Positions 37,707-45,841 of a stretch of DNA of 64,000 bases are shown one piece after another. Under the pieces are notes generated by a model that made no database searches, was not told where the DNA came from, and saw only the letters and a list, made by a program, of their open reading frames with translations. The stretch is from an uncultured Bacteroidales bacterium (lineage in GTDB: Bacteria; Bacteroidota; Bacteroidia; Bacteroidales; Bacteroidaceae), in the NCBI GenBank assembly GCA_902774005.1, contig CACYGK010000011.1:1-64000 (forward strand), in the 5' to 3' direction. How positions within the stretch are numbered: position 1 is the stretch's first letter; each line of letters opens with the position of its first letter. Both the position numbers and the translations under genes were made by a program.

Positions 37707-39722
37707 ATGAAAATCAGATTTTTTTCTCTTTTACTAACTACTTTCGCTTTCAGTTTACCATTTACTGTTTCTGCGAAGGATTTAAAACCCGCTAAAGGCG
37801 GAAAAGCCATTAGCGACGAACTCATCGGTATTTTCTTCGAGGACATCAGTTATGCTGCCGACGGCGGACTCTATGCCGAACTCGTGCAGAACGGCTCCTT
37901 CGAATTCAACCCCTCGGAGCGCGACGGCTGGGGACCCTCCACAGCGTGGAAGAGCATACGCCCAGGTCACTCGCTGGGTTATGCCGAGATACGCATGGAC
38001 GGAGGCATACATCCTAATAACCCCACCTACATGCGCCTGCACACGGAGCGCGTGAAGGAGTACTACGACTACAAGGGCTGGAAGGGTTTCGGTCTGCAGA
38101 ACGACGGTTTCGACGGCATTTCAGTAAAGGGCGGTGCCAAGTACAACTTCTCCGCCTTCATGCGTAATACGGAAGGCGATGCCAAACTGGTACGCATAGC
38201 ACTGGTAGAGCCGCAAGGACGGGGCAAAGACCCAAAACTGCTGGACGAGGCCTATATCGACGTGAACAGCAAAGACTGGCATCGCTTTGAGACTGTACTC
38301 ACTCCCGATTCCAGCTGTCAGAAGGCAGCTCTGCAGATTCTCTGCATGCAGCCGGGCGACCTGGATGTGGATATGTTCTCGCTGATGCCTGAGGATACCT
38401 ACAAAGGTCATGGTCTCCGCAAGGATATGGTACAGGCACTTGCCAACCTCCAACCCAAGTTCATGCGCTTCCCAGGCGGTTGCGTTGTACACGGCGGTGG
38501 CGACGGCTTCTGGGACACCTATCGTTGGAAGACTACAGTTGGTCCCAAGGAGGAGCGCAAAGGTCTGAAGAACACATGGGGCTACCACCAGTCGATGGGA
38601 CTCGGCTACTACGAGTATTTCCAGCTCTGCGAAGACCTGAATATGCAGCCTCTGCCCATTCTTCCCTGTGGTGTCAGCTGTCAGGGTACCAACGGCGGTT
38701 GGGGTATGAAGGGTCAGGCTCAGGATGTCGTACCGATGTCGGAGATGGACGAGTGGGTAAGCGAAGCTCTCGACCTGATTGAGTGGGCAAACGGCGACCC
38801 TGCCACCTCCAAGTGGGCAAGAATGCGTGCCGATGCAGGTCATCCCGCACCTTTCGGTCTGAAATATTTGGGTCTTGGCAACGAGGAGAAGATTACACCC
38901 GAATTCAACGAGCGTTTCAAGTATATTTACGAGAGAGTGACAAAGGCATATCCCGACATCATCATCGTAGGTACTGCAGGACCAGGTTCACACCCAGGCA
39001 ACCCCGACCTTGAGAACGGTTGGAAACTGGCAACAGAACTGGGTATGCCTGTCATCGACGAGCACTACTACGAGCCAAACAAGTACTTCCTCAACAAACG
39101 CCAGTACGACAGCTATCCACGCGATCGCAAGACAAAGGTATATCTGGGCGAATATGCAGCAAAGGACAAGAAACTCATCGATGCCCTTGCAGAAGGTCTC
39201 TATCTGCTCCATGTGGAGCGCAACGGCGATGTAGTGTCAATGACATCCTACGCACCACTCTTCGCTCGTCGTGGTAACACCAGCTGGAACCCCGACCTCA
39301 TCTATTTCGACAACGACCGCCTCTATCTCACCTGCAGCTACTACGTTCAGCAGATGTTCGGCCAGTCCGCAGGTCAGTACTACTACGGCGACTGCGTGAA
39401 GTTCGAGGGTGATGCCCCCGATGCCGTGCAGCCAATGGAGAATGTGCACTACGGCCAGTCTGTCATACTCAATGTCAAGACGCACAAACTCTATGTGAAA
39501 ATCTGTAACGCATCTTCCGAGACAAAGAAGGCGAATATCGACCTTTCCCGTTTCGGTGTGAAGAAAGAGGCTGTAGTCACTACCCTTTCTGGCAATCCGG
39601 AGGATGAGAACAACTACGATGCTCAGCCCATCACTCCAAGCATCCAGACTATGAAGGCTAACAAGAAGTTCTCAGTCGAAGTTCCTCCTTACACCTTCGT
39701 GATGTACGAATACCAACTGTAA
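37707..39722 (+). CDS. GH51 alpha-L-arabinofuranosidase
   Basis: 671 residues from the ATG at 37707, chosen because it opens the signal peptide MKIRFFSLLLTTFAFSLPFT; the earlier ATG at 37599 lies outside the mRNA. An N-terminal jelly roll is followed by a TIM barrel with RFPGGCVVHGGGDGFWD, the acid/base Glu in GLGNEEKI (~392) and the nucleophile Glu in VYLGEYAAKD (~478), then a C-terminal beta-sandwich. GH51 enzymes remove arabinose from arabinan or arabinoxylan side chains. The signal peptide is partly written by 7-bp units (37754-37774). A weak -7 element (CATCTTTG, 37675-37682) lies upstream. Confidence 0.92.
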   Translation: MKIRFFSLLLTTFAFSLPFTVSAKDLKPAKGGKAISDELIGIFFEDISYAADGGLYAELVQNGSFEFNPSERDGWGPSTAWKSIRPGHSLGYAEIRMDGGIHPNNPTYMRLHTERVKEYYDYKGWKGFGLQNDGFDGISVKGGAKYNFSAFMRNTEGDAKLVRIALVEPQGRGKDPKLLDEAYIDVNSKDWHRFETVLTPDSSCQKAALQILCMQPGDLDVDMFSLMPEDTYKGHGLRKDMVQALANLQPKFMRFPGGCVVHGGGDGFWDTYRWKTTVGPKEERKGLKNTWGYHQSMGLGYYEYFQLCEDLNMQPLPILPCGVSCQGTNGGWGMKGQAQDVVPMSEMDEWVSEALDLIEWANGDPATSKWARMRADAGHPAPFGLKYLGLGNEEKITPEFNERFKYIYERVTKAYPDIIIVGTAGPGSHPGNPDLENGWKLATELGMPVIDEHYYEPNKYFLNKRQYDSYPRDRKTKVYLGEYAAKDKKLIDALAEGLYLLHVERNGDVVSMTSYAPLFARRGNTSWNPDLIYFDNDRLYLTCSYYVQQMFGQSAGQYYYGDCVKFEGDAPDAVQPMENVHYGQSVILNVKTHKLYVKICNASSETKKANIDLSRFGVKKEAVVTTLSGNPEDENNYDAQPITPSIQTMKANKKFSVEVPPYTFVMYEYQL

Positions 39723-39743
39723 GAGACAAACCTACACACATAG

Positions 39744-39779
39744 AAAAAGCCCTGCGCCTTGAAGCGTGGGGCTTTCTCG
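39744..39779 (+). terminator. Rho-independent terminator after GH51
   Basis: GAAAAAGCCCTGCGC ... GCGTGGGGCTTTCTC hairpin 22 bp past the GH51 stop. The T-run is short. Confidence 0.7.
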
Positions 39780-40105
39780 TATATTAATAATGTGTATTTG
39801 TCCTCTTTGTACTTACGCACCGCATCATGTCATTCTTTCACGATGCAAAAGTCGGAAGAATAACGGAGGATGAGGGTTATTTTCGTACCAAAAGCGGGAA
39901 AAATCGTAACAATTTCAACATTTTCAAGGCGTTTCTGTATTCTCAAAAACACGGAAAATTGGCGATTTTATCGAAGAAAAACAGCGGATTTCATGGATTT
40001 TCCTGTCAAAAATGGGTGATTAGATTAGGAAGAAAATAGGGTACTTTTCTCGCCTTATTTTATTTAGCATTGAAAATCAGCAGTTTACATGGCTTAAGAC
40101 GGCAC
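39780..40105. other. Gene-free stretch
   Basis: No convincing gene. A 70-codon open frame at 39827-40039 has skewed composition (many Lys, Phe, Gly, Ser), no recognizable domain and no promoter, so I do not call it. The stretch leads into the inverted-repeat element at 40106. Confidence 0.5.
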
Positions 40106-40312
40106 GCGTTGCAGTTGTTGCAGTTGTTGCAGTTCCAAACAAGGTAATGCGACTATCCCTTTTCCCTTATTTTCTACTATATCTATATATCTATATATAT
40201 ATAAATATATAAGTATCAAGTAGTTACAAGACTAGGGGAGGGTAAAAGGAATACATATAAACGAAAATGCAGTATTGTCTCGAGAACTGCAACACTGCAA
40301 CAACTGCAACGC
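40106..40312. repeat. Long inverted repeat with AT-rich centre
   Basis: The left arm (40106-40135) begins GCGTTGCAGTTGTTGCAG and the right arm (40284-40312) is its reverse complement with one single-base gap, about 29 bp in all. The arms consist of TTGCAG-type triplet-like repeats. The ~148 bp between them hold a TATATCTATATATC-type AT tract (40178-40215). A small hairpin GGACAG TACTC CTGTCC follows at about 40330. No open frame is enclosed. It could form a cruciform or be a remnant of a mobile element's ends. Confidence 0.75.
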
Positions 40313-40384
40313 ATCTGTCAACTTTCTCAGGACAGTACTCCTGTCCGTAGCCCTAAAATTCGGTGAATTCGTGGTTCCGTAAAT

Positions 40385-40472
40385 CACGCGCCTGCCGCGT
40401 TAGGAGCATGCGCCTGCCGCTTCGTGAGCATGCGCCTGCCTCTTTATGAGCACGCGCCTGCCGCGTCCGAGG
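40385..40472. repeat. 22-bp minisatellite, 4 units
   Basis: Four 22-bp units starting CAYGCGCCTGCC: 40385, 40407, 40429 and 40451. The last one and a half units encode the C-terminus AAGACS of the GH105 gene and its TAA stop. Confidence 0.9.
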
Positions 40473-41682
40473 TGTTCATCATCTTGATGATTTCGGTGCC
40501 GCAGAGGAGGAAGCAGCCGAGACCATAATCGTCGAAGTCGGGTTCGCGGTCGTAGGTGACTGGCTGGGAGTCCTTCGGTTCCTTGCCTGTACCCTGTACG
40601 TACCCTAAGAAACCGTTGGGATGGAGGCAGTCGCGAACCATAGTCTGCCACACATTATATATAATAGGTACGTACTTCTTGGCTGGAAGGATGCCCTGAC
40701 GCACTCCCCATGCCATTCCGTAGATGAAGAGGGCTGTACCTGTCATTTCCTTGCCTCCGAAGTCGGTGGGGTCGGCAAGGGAAGCGTACCAATAGCCGTC
40801 AGGCTGCTGACAGCGCAGCAGGGCACGTGTCATCATGAGATAATCCTTCTTATAGTCGTTATAATGAGGGTCGGAAGGCAGAGCATCCATTGCACGCACG
40901 AGTGCCGCATATACCCATCCGTTGCCACGACTCCAGTAGCAGTTCTTACCACCTGGAGTGGTGAACGGAGCCACGAAGTCCTTGTCGCGCCACCAGAGTC
41001 CCTCCTTCTTGTTGAAGAATCCACCAGCGATGGAATCGCGACTGGTGCGATACATCTGCCATCCCTGCTCGGCATAGCGCAGGTAGTCGGGGTCACCCTT
41101 CAGACGGCACATCTCACTCAGTTTCGAGAGGACGGGAAGTCCCATCTGTATGGCATCAATCCATGTCCAGTCGCCATACGAACCTGTAGAAGAGCCGTTA
41201 CCCTGAGTCTGAGGCACGTTACGACAAGCTATCAGATTGTCCATGCACTCGATGGTAGGCTGAGGATGTCCCATGTCGAGGTAAGTCTGCGAACAGCAAT
41301 AATCGTCGGCATCGCGAGTCTTCACTCCGTTGCGAGGTGTCCACTTGTGGGCATTACCCCAATCGAGGATATATTGGAAGTATGCATCAGTCTTCTCTCC
41401 TCCCAACTGGCGCTCAAGGTCGGCAAGGGCATAGAGTCCCTCGAAATAGACTCCACGAGTCCAGAGGTTCGACGGACGCGATTTCTTCACGAACGTAGGT
41501 GCTCCTGCATCAGGATATTTGGCAATGAAATAGTCGTTGGCACACTCCAAGGCAGCGAGGACTTCGCTTATATCCATTGAACGTTGACCATTGACCATTG
41601 AACGTTGACCATTGACCATTGACCATTGGGTATTGACTATAGAAAAGGCAAAAGTAAAAACGGCGATTAAGATTTTTCTCAT
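40444..41682 (-). CDS. GH105 unsaturated rhamnogalacturonyl hydrolase
   Basis: 412 residues. An (alpha/alpha)6-barrel enzyme releasing the unsaturated galacturonic acid left by rhamnogalacturonan lyase. WTRGVYFEGLYALADLERQ, the Asp-rich TRDADDYCCSQTYLDM segment with the catalytic Asp, and YWSRGNGWVYAALVRAMDALP are family features. Residues ~15-36, between the signal peptide core and the first helix, read SIVNTQWSMVNGQRSMVNGQ and come from an eight-unit 7-bp array. The C-terminal AAGACS comes from a 22-bp minisatellite. Last in line after cdaA, 39 bp away, but functionally separate from it. Confidence 0.9.
   Translation of the reverse strand: MRKILIAVFTFAFSIVNTQWSMVNGQRSMVNGQRSMDISEVLAALECANDYFIAKYPDAGAPTFVKKSRPSNLWTRGVYFEGLYALADLERQLGGEKTDAYFQYILDWGNAHKWTPRNGVKTRDADDYCCSQTYLDMGHPQPTIECMDNLIACRNVPQTQGNGSSTGSYGDWTWIDAIQMGLPVLSKLSEMCRLKGDPDYLRYAEQGWQMYRTSRDSIAGGFFNKKEGLWWRDKDFVAPFTTPGGKNCYWSRGNGWVYAALVRAMDALPSDPHYNDYKKDYLMMTRALLRCQQPDGYWYASLADPTDFGGKEMTGTALFIYGMAWGVRQGILPAKKYVPIIYNVWQTMVRDCLHPNGFLGYVQGTGKEPKDSQPVTYDREPDFDDYGLGCFLLCGTEIIKMMNTSDAAGACS
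41574..41629 (-). repeat. Heptamer array inside GH105, 8 units
   Basis: CCATTGA and ACGTTGA units in the order C A C C A C C C (last unit CCATTGG). On the coding strand the repeats read TCAATGG/TCAACGT, open in every frame, and encode WSMVNGQRSMVNGQRSM. Confidence 0.93.
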
Positions 41683-41721
41683 AATTATGGTTTTAAAGGT
41701 TAAGCAGTAAGCGGTAAGCTA

Positions 41722-42495
41722 TTAATTATTTTTCATTTGTTCGTTGAGGATGCTTTCGAGTTCGTTGCCGGCAAGGCGGAGACGGAATTCTCCATGCATG
41801 GCTACGGAGATGGCACCTGTCTCTTCGCTGACGATGATAGCGATGGCATCGGACTGTTGGGTGATTCCGAGTGCAGCACGATGGCGCAGTCCGAGGTCCT
41901 TCGGAATACTGAGCGAGTGACTGATGGGCAGAATGCAACCTACGGCGGTGATGCGTCCGTGGGCTATGATCATGGCTCCGTCGTGGAGGGGTGAATTCTT
42001 AAAGAAGATGTTCTTTATGAGTTCGCTGTTAACCTTGGCATCGATGGTTTCACCGGACTTTACGATATCTGTGAGCGACATTTCACGTTCGAGGATGATG
42101 AGTGCTCCGATGAGGTTTTTCGACATATAATTGCATGCCATGACCACAGGCAAAGTGCTGACATTCTCATCTTCGTCGTTCACATTTTTATTATAGAACC
42201 ATCGGAGGAGCAAGGAAAGTCGTCGCTGACTACCAAGAGTGAGGAAGAAACGGCGTATCTCCTCCTGGAATATCACAATCAGAGCAAGACCACCGACACT
42301 GACCAGTTTGTCGAATATGCTGCCCAGCAGTTTCATCTCGAACATCTGCGACACTACAATCCAGACAAGGATGAAAACGAGGATTCCGTAGAATATATTC
42401 AACGAACCTGACGATTTCATCAGTCGGTATATCTGGTAGAGCAGGACGGCTACGCAGAGAATGTCGATTGCATCTTTTATTCCGAAGTCAAGCAT
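41722..42495 (-). CDS. cdaA: Diadenylate cyclase CdaA
   Basis: 257 residues. Two to three N-terminal membrane helices (to ~80) precede a DAC domain with the two signature motifs NSPLHDGAMII and LRHRAALGI, which bind ATP to form c-di-AMP. Length and layout match membrane-bound CdaA, which in many bacteria controls potassium and wall homeostasis. It lies downstream of folP, a common arrangement in Bacteroidetes; the gap is a GGTTAAA heptamer array. Confidence 0.95.
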   Translation of the reverse strand: MLDFGIKDAIDILCVAVLLYQIYRLMKSSGSLNIFYGILVFILVWIVVSQMFEMKLLGSIFDKLVSVGGLALIVIFQEEIRRFFLTLGSQRRLSLLLRWFYNKNVNDEDENVSTLPVVMACNYMSKNLIGALIILEREMSLTDIVKSGETIDAKVNSELIKNIFFKNSPLHDGAMIIAHGRITAVGCILPISHSLSIPKDLGLRHRAALGITQQSDAIAIIVSEETGAISVAMHGEFRLRLAGNELESILNEQMKNN

Positions 42496-42500
42496 TATTT

Positions 42501-42549
42501 AAGGTTAAGGGTTAAAGGTTAAAGGTTAAAGGTTAAAGGTTATGGGTTA
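42501..42549. repeat. Heptamer array, GGTTAAA type, between folP and cdaA
   Basis: About seven units. The folP stop codon (42547-42549) lies within it. Confidence 0.93.
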
Positions 42550-43359
42550 TTGATGGTGCCCTAGGAGTTTCACGATTTCAACGCATTCTTTGACGTCATG
42601 GACACGGAGGATGTTGGTTCCTTTCGTGAGTGCGATGGTGTTGAGTGCGGTGGTTCCGTTGAGTGCTTCGGCAGGGGTACATCCGAGCCGTTTGTATATC
42701 ATGCTCTTGCGACTCACACCCACGAGGATGGGAAGGTCGTAGATGAGCAGTTCTTCCTGATGGAAAAGCAGGTGGTAGTTCTGTTCCAACGTCTTTGAGA
42801 ATCCATACCCGGGGTCGATGATGATGTCCTTCTGTCCCAAGTCGCGCAATTGCTGTACGCGTTTCGAGAAATAGAACAGGATGTCAGGCATCAGATTCTC
42901 CGTAGGCATGTTGTGCGTCAGGACGTATGGTACACCAAGACGGGCAACGGTCGGAAACATATTTTCGTCCATTTCACCGCCGGAAACGTCATTTATGATG
43001 TCGGCTCCGAGTTCTTCGATTGCCATCCTTGCCACATCGCTGCGGAACGTATCAACGCTGACAGGAATGTCAGGAGCTACCTCCCTCACTACCCTCATCG
43101 CCATTCGCAGACGCGACATCTCTTCCTCCTCACTCACCTCGGCACTACCTGGACGCGTGGAGTATGCTCCCACATCAATCATCGAACCTCCCTCAGCCAC
43201 AATCTGTTCTGCCCTGCGACGTACATCCTCCTCAGTCTGCTGACGCGAAGCCTCGAAGAACGAGTCGGGGGTGACGTTCAGAATACCCATGACCTGTGGC
43301 TCGGACAAGTCGAACAACTGTCCGCGGACATTGATGGTATATGGAAGTGGAGCCCTCAC
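42547..43359 (-). CDS. folP: Dihydropteroate synthase
   Basis: 270 residues from a GTG start at 43359; no upstream ATG is available because a heptamer array with stops precedes it. Condenses pABA with the pterin pyrophosphate. MGILNVTPDSFF, VSVDTFRSDVARMAIEELG, INDVSGGEMD, IIDPGYGFSKT and the C-terminal LRVHDV are the expected TIM-barrel motifs. Confidence 0.95.
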   Translation of the reverse strand: MRAPLPYTINVRGQLFDLSEPQVMGILNVTPDSFFEASRQQTEEDVRRRAEQIVAEGGSMIDVGAYSTRPGSAEVSEEEEMSRLRMAMRVVREVAPDIPVSVDTFRSDVARMAIEELGADIINDVSGGEMDENMFPTVARLGVPYVLTHNMPTENLMPDILFYFSKRVQQLRDLGQKDIIIDPGYGFSKTLEQNYHLLFHQEELLIYDLPILVGVSRKSMIYKRLGCTPAEALNGTTALNTIALTKGTNILRVHDVKECVEIVKLLGHHQ

Positions 43360-43363
43360 GGGA

Positions 43364-43419
43364 GTTAAAAGTTAAAAGTTAAAAGTTAAAAGTTAAAAGT
43401 TAAAAGTTAAAAGTTAAAG
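43364..43419. repeat. Heptamer array, GTTAAAA x8, between argD and folP
   Basis: Eight units, the last with one change. On the minus strand the unit TTTTAAC gives TAA in all frames; it supplies the argD stop at 43414-43416. Confidence 0.95.
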
Positions 43420-44553
43420 AACTTTTTTGAATCGTTCGATGAAATCGGCTGCTTCGTCCATGCTGAGGCATAGAGGTGGCAACAGACGTATGGTGTTGGT
43501 ACCTGCACATCCTGTGAAGCAATGCTGCTCCTTGATGAGACGGGTACGTGGTTCCTTGTATGGAATGTCGAGTTCGATACCTATCATGAGTCCCATACCA
43601 CGCACATCGATGACGTGTGGCAGGTTGCCGGCTTTCATCTCGGCTGTGAGGGTATCAATCAGGTACTGTCCTACTTTTCCAGCGTTTTCAACGAGGTTTT
43701 CCTGTTCGATGACATCGAGTACGGCGATGGCTCCGGCACATCCCAGGTGGTTGCCTCCGAAGGTGGTTCCGAGTTGTCCGTAAACAGGCTTGAACTTCGG
43801 TGAAATCAGTACTCCAGCCATTGGGAATCCGTTGCAGATACCCTTTGCAACGGTGATGACATCAGGACGTACGTCGAAATGCTGATGAGCGAAGAACTTT
43901 CCGCTTCTGCCATATCCGCATTGGATTTCGTCACAAATCATCACGGTGTCGTACTTGTCACAGAGTTGACGTATGCCCTGCAGGAACTCCTTCGTCACCA
44001 GACGTATTCCTCCCACACCCTGGATGCACTCGATGATTACGGCACATACATCGCCCTTGGCGAGTTCTGTCTCCCATGCCTTCAGGTCGTTGAGTGGCAG
44101 GTAGGTTACGTGTCCGTTATTGTTGATTGGAGCGATAATCTTAGGATTGTTGGTCACCTCGACAGCCAGACTGGTACGTCCGTGGAATGCCTTCTCGAGT
44201 GAGAGGACACGTGTGCGTCCGTTGTAGAAACTAGCCAGTTTCATGGCATTCTCGTTTGCCTCCGCACCTGAGTTGATGAGGAACAGCTGGTAGTCATCAT
44301 ATCCGCAAACTTTGCCAAGTCGTGCAGCCAGTTCCTGTTGCAGAGGGTTCTGCACGGAATTGGAATAGAAGCCGAGTTTGCCAAGCTGACGAGTCATAGC
44401 CTCAACATAATGAGGATGGCAGTGACCTATACTTATAACGGCATGACCACCATAAAGGTCCAGATACTCCTGACCCTTGTCGTCCCACACATGGCAGCCC
44501 TTGCCTTTATCTATTGCGATGTCAAATAATGGATATACGTCAAATAGTTTCAT
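43414..44553 (-). CDS. argD: Acylornithine aminotransferase
   Basis: 379 residues, class III PLP aminotransferase. It converts N-acyl-glutamate semialdehyde to N-acyl-ornithine. LDLYGGHAVISIGHCHP, NSGAEANENAMKLA, VIIECIQGVGG, MICDEIQCGYGRSGK and the PLP lysine in TVAKGICNGFPMAG are clear. In Bacteroides the acyl group is known to be succinyl rather than acetyl, which may apply here. Confidence 0.95.
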   Translation of the reverse strand: MKLFDVYPLFDIAIDKGKGCHVWDDKGQEYLDLYGGHAVISIGHCHPHYVEAMTRQLGKLGFYSNSVQNPLQQELAARLGKVCGYDDYQLFLINSGAEANENAMKLASFYNGRTRVLSLEKAFHGRTSLAVEVTNNPKIIAPINNNGHVTYLPLNDLKAWETELAKGDVCAVIIECIQGVGGIRLVTKEFLQGIRQLCDKYDTVMICDEIQCGYGRSGKFFAHQHFDVRPDVITVAKGICNGFPMAGVLISPKFKPVYGQLGTTFGGNHLGCAGAIAVLDVIEQENLVENAGKVGQYLIDTLTAEMKAGNLPHVIDVRGMGLMIGIELDIPYKEPRTRLIKEQHCFTGCAGTNTIRLLPPLCLSMDEAADFIERFKKVL

Positions 44554-44589
44554 TGTCCAACTTTTAATTTTTAACTCTTAACTTTTAAC

Positions 44590-45615
44590 TTAAAAAGCTG
44601 TAGCTTTCAAGCGCAGTCCGGCACGTTCGTCGATGCCGAACATAATATTCATGTTTTGTACAGCCTGTCCTACTGCACCCTTGAGCAGATTGTCGATGAT
44701 GCTGGTCACGACGATTTTCCTGCCGAACACCTCCACGTGTACCAATGCCTTGTTGGTGTTCACTACCTGTTTCAGGTCGAGAGCCTTATCGCTGTAGTGG
44801 GTGAAAGCCGCTCCCTCGTAGAAGGATTTGTACAGAGCCACGATGTCACTTTCTACAGCCGGCTGGTCGAGTGTAATCACTTCGGTACAGAAGATGCCGC
44901 GTGCGAAATCGCCACGGTAAGGGATGAAATCGACTGTGATACCTTCAGCATTGAAGCCCTCGTCGAGGGTATCAACCACGTGTGGAGCTGATGCTGGACG
45001 CAGTTCGTTGAGCGACTGGCATATCTCGTGCAGATGCTGGTGGGTGAACAGTTTATATACTGAAAAATTGTCGGAACGCCATGAGAAATGGGTCGTAGCT
45101 GCCGGCTTCTGACCTGCTCCCGTACTACCCGTTATGGCATTTACGGAGATGTCGTGGATGAGCAGTCCTGCCTTTGCCGCAGGAAGGAGTCCGAGTTGTA
45201 TGCAAGTGGCAAAACAACCAGGATTGGCAAGGTGCTGACACGCGGCTATCTGTGCTCTGTGTATCTCAGGCAGACCATATACATAGTCGTGGGTGGGTGC
45301 CGCAATGCGGAAGTCCTGTGCCATGTCGATAATCTTCACACCGGCAGGGATGTCATGCTCCTTGAGGAACGCCTCACTCTTTCCATGTCCGAAACAGAAG
45401 AACACCACATCGACCTTGTCGAAAGGCATCTCGCTGGTGAATTCCAGATCGGTTTCACCCAGCAGTCCCTCGTGGACATCATACACCTTGTTGCCGGCAT
45501 TCGATTCGCTGTTGACAAATACGATGTTCACCTCGGGGTGGTTGATGAGCAGACGAATGAGTTCGCCTCCTGTATATCCGGCTGCACCGAGTATTCCTAC
45601 GTTTATCTTTTTCAT
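44590..45615 (-). CDS. argC: N-acyl-gamma-glutamyl-phosphate reductase
   Basis: 341 residues. NADPH-binding GILGAAGYTGGELIRLL at the N-terminus and the catalytic Cys in LANPGCFATCIQLGLLP. The start codon overlaps the stop of the pspC-like gene (ATGA), so translation is coupled to it. Confidence 0.95.
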   Translation of the reverse strand: MKKINVGILGAAGYTGGELIRLLINHPEVNIVFVNSESNAGNKVYDVHEGLLGETDLEFTSEMPFDKVDVVFFCFGHGKSEAFLKEHDIPAGVKIIDMAQDFRIAAPTHDYVYGLPEIHRAQIAACQHLANPGCFATCIQLGLLPAAKAGLLIHDISVNAITGSTGAGQKPAATTHFSWRSDNFSVYKLFTHQHLHEICQSLNELRPASAPHVVDTLDEGFNAEGITVDFIPYRGDFARGIFCTEVITLDQPAVESDIVALYKSFYEGAAFTHYSDKALDLKQVVNTNKALVHVEVFGRKIVVTSIIDNLLKGAVGQAVQNMNIMFGIDERAGLRLKATAF

Positions 45616-45827
45616 TTCAAATAACCGTCTTGTCTTTCACTTTTGGGAGCCTTGGGAGCCAGAATCCAAAGCAGGATATACGTCAGGAGTCCTACACCCC
45701 AGAAAAAAAGGAGGAGAAATCCGATGCGTACGAGCAGGGGATCAAGACTAAAATATTCTGCAAGTCCTCCACACACACCAGCTATCTTCTTGTCGGTGCG
45801 GGAAAGGTAAAATTTCTTTTCTTCCAT
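45612..45827 (-). CDS. PspC domain protein
   Basis: 71 residues from the ATG at 45827. FYLSRTDKKIAGVCGGLAEY is the typical PspC start, followed by one long hydrophobic helix (LVRIGFLLLFFWGVGLLTYI) and a short basic tail. PspC proteins are small inner-membrane proteins linked to envelope-stress sensing. It is inserted between argG (14 bp upstream) and argC (4-bp overlap), an unexpected place for a membrane protein; no arginine-related role is known to me. Confidence 0.9.
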   Translation of the reverse strand: MEEKKFYLSRTDKKIAGVCGGLAEYFSLDPLLVRIGFLLLFFWGVGLLTYILLWILAPKAPKSERQDGYLK

Positions 45828-45841
45828 GTTATTCAATCTTA

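Noticed and set aside
39827..40039. 70-codon open frame as a gene
   Set aside because: No domain, promoter or conserved feature; lies in an AT-rich non-coding stretch.
40385..40472. CRISPR array
   Set aside because: The 22-bp units are directly adjacent with no unique spacers, and no cas gene is present.
41574..41629. Direct repeats as CRISPR or phage attachment site
   Set aside because: Uniform 7-bp units inside a coding sequence; no spacers or integrase.
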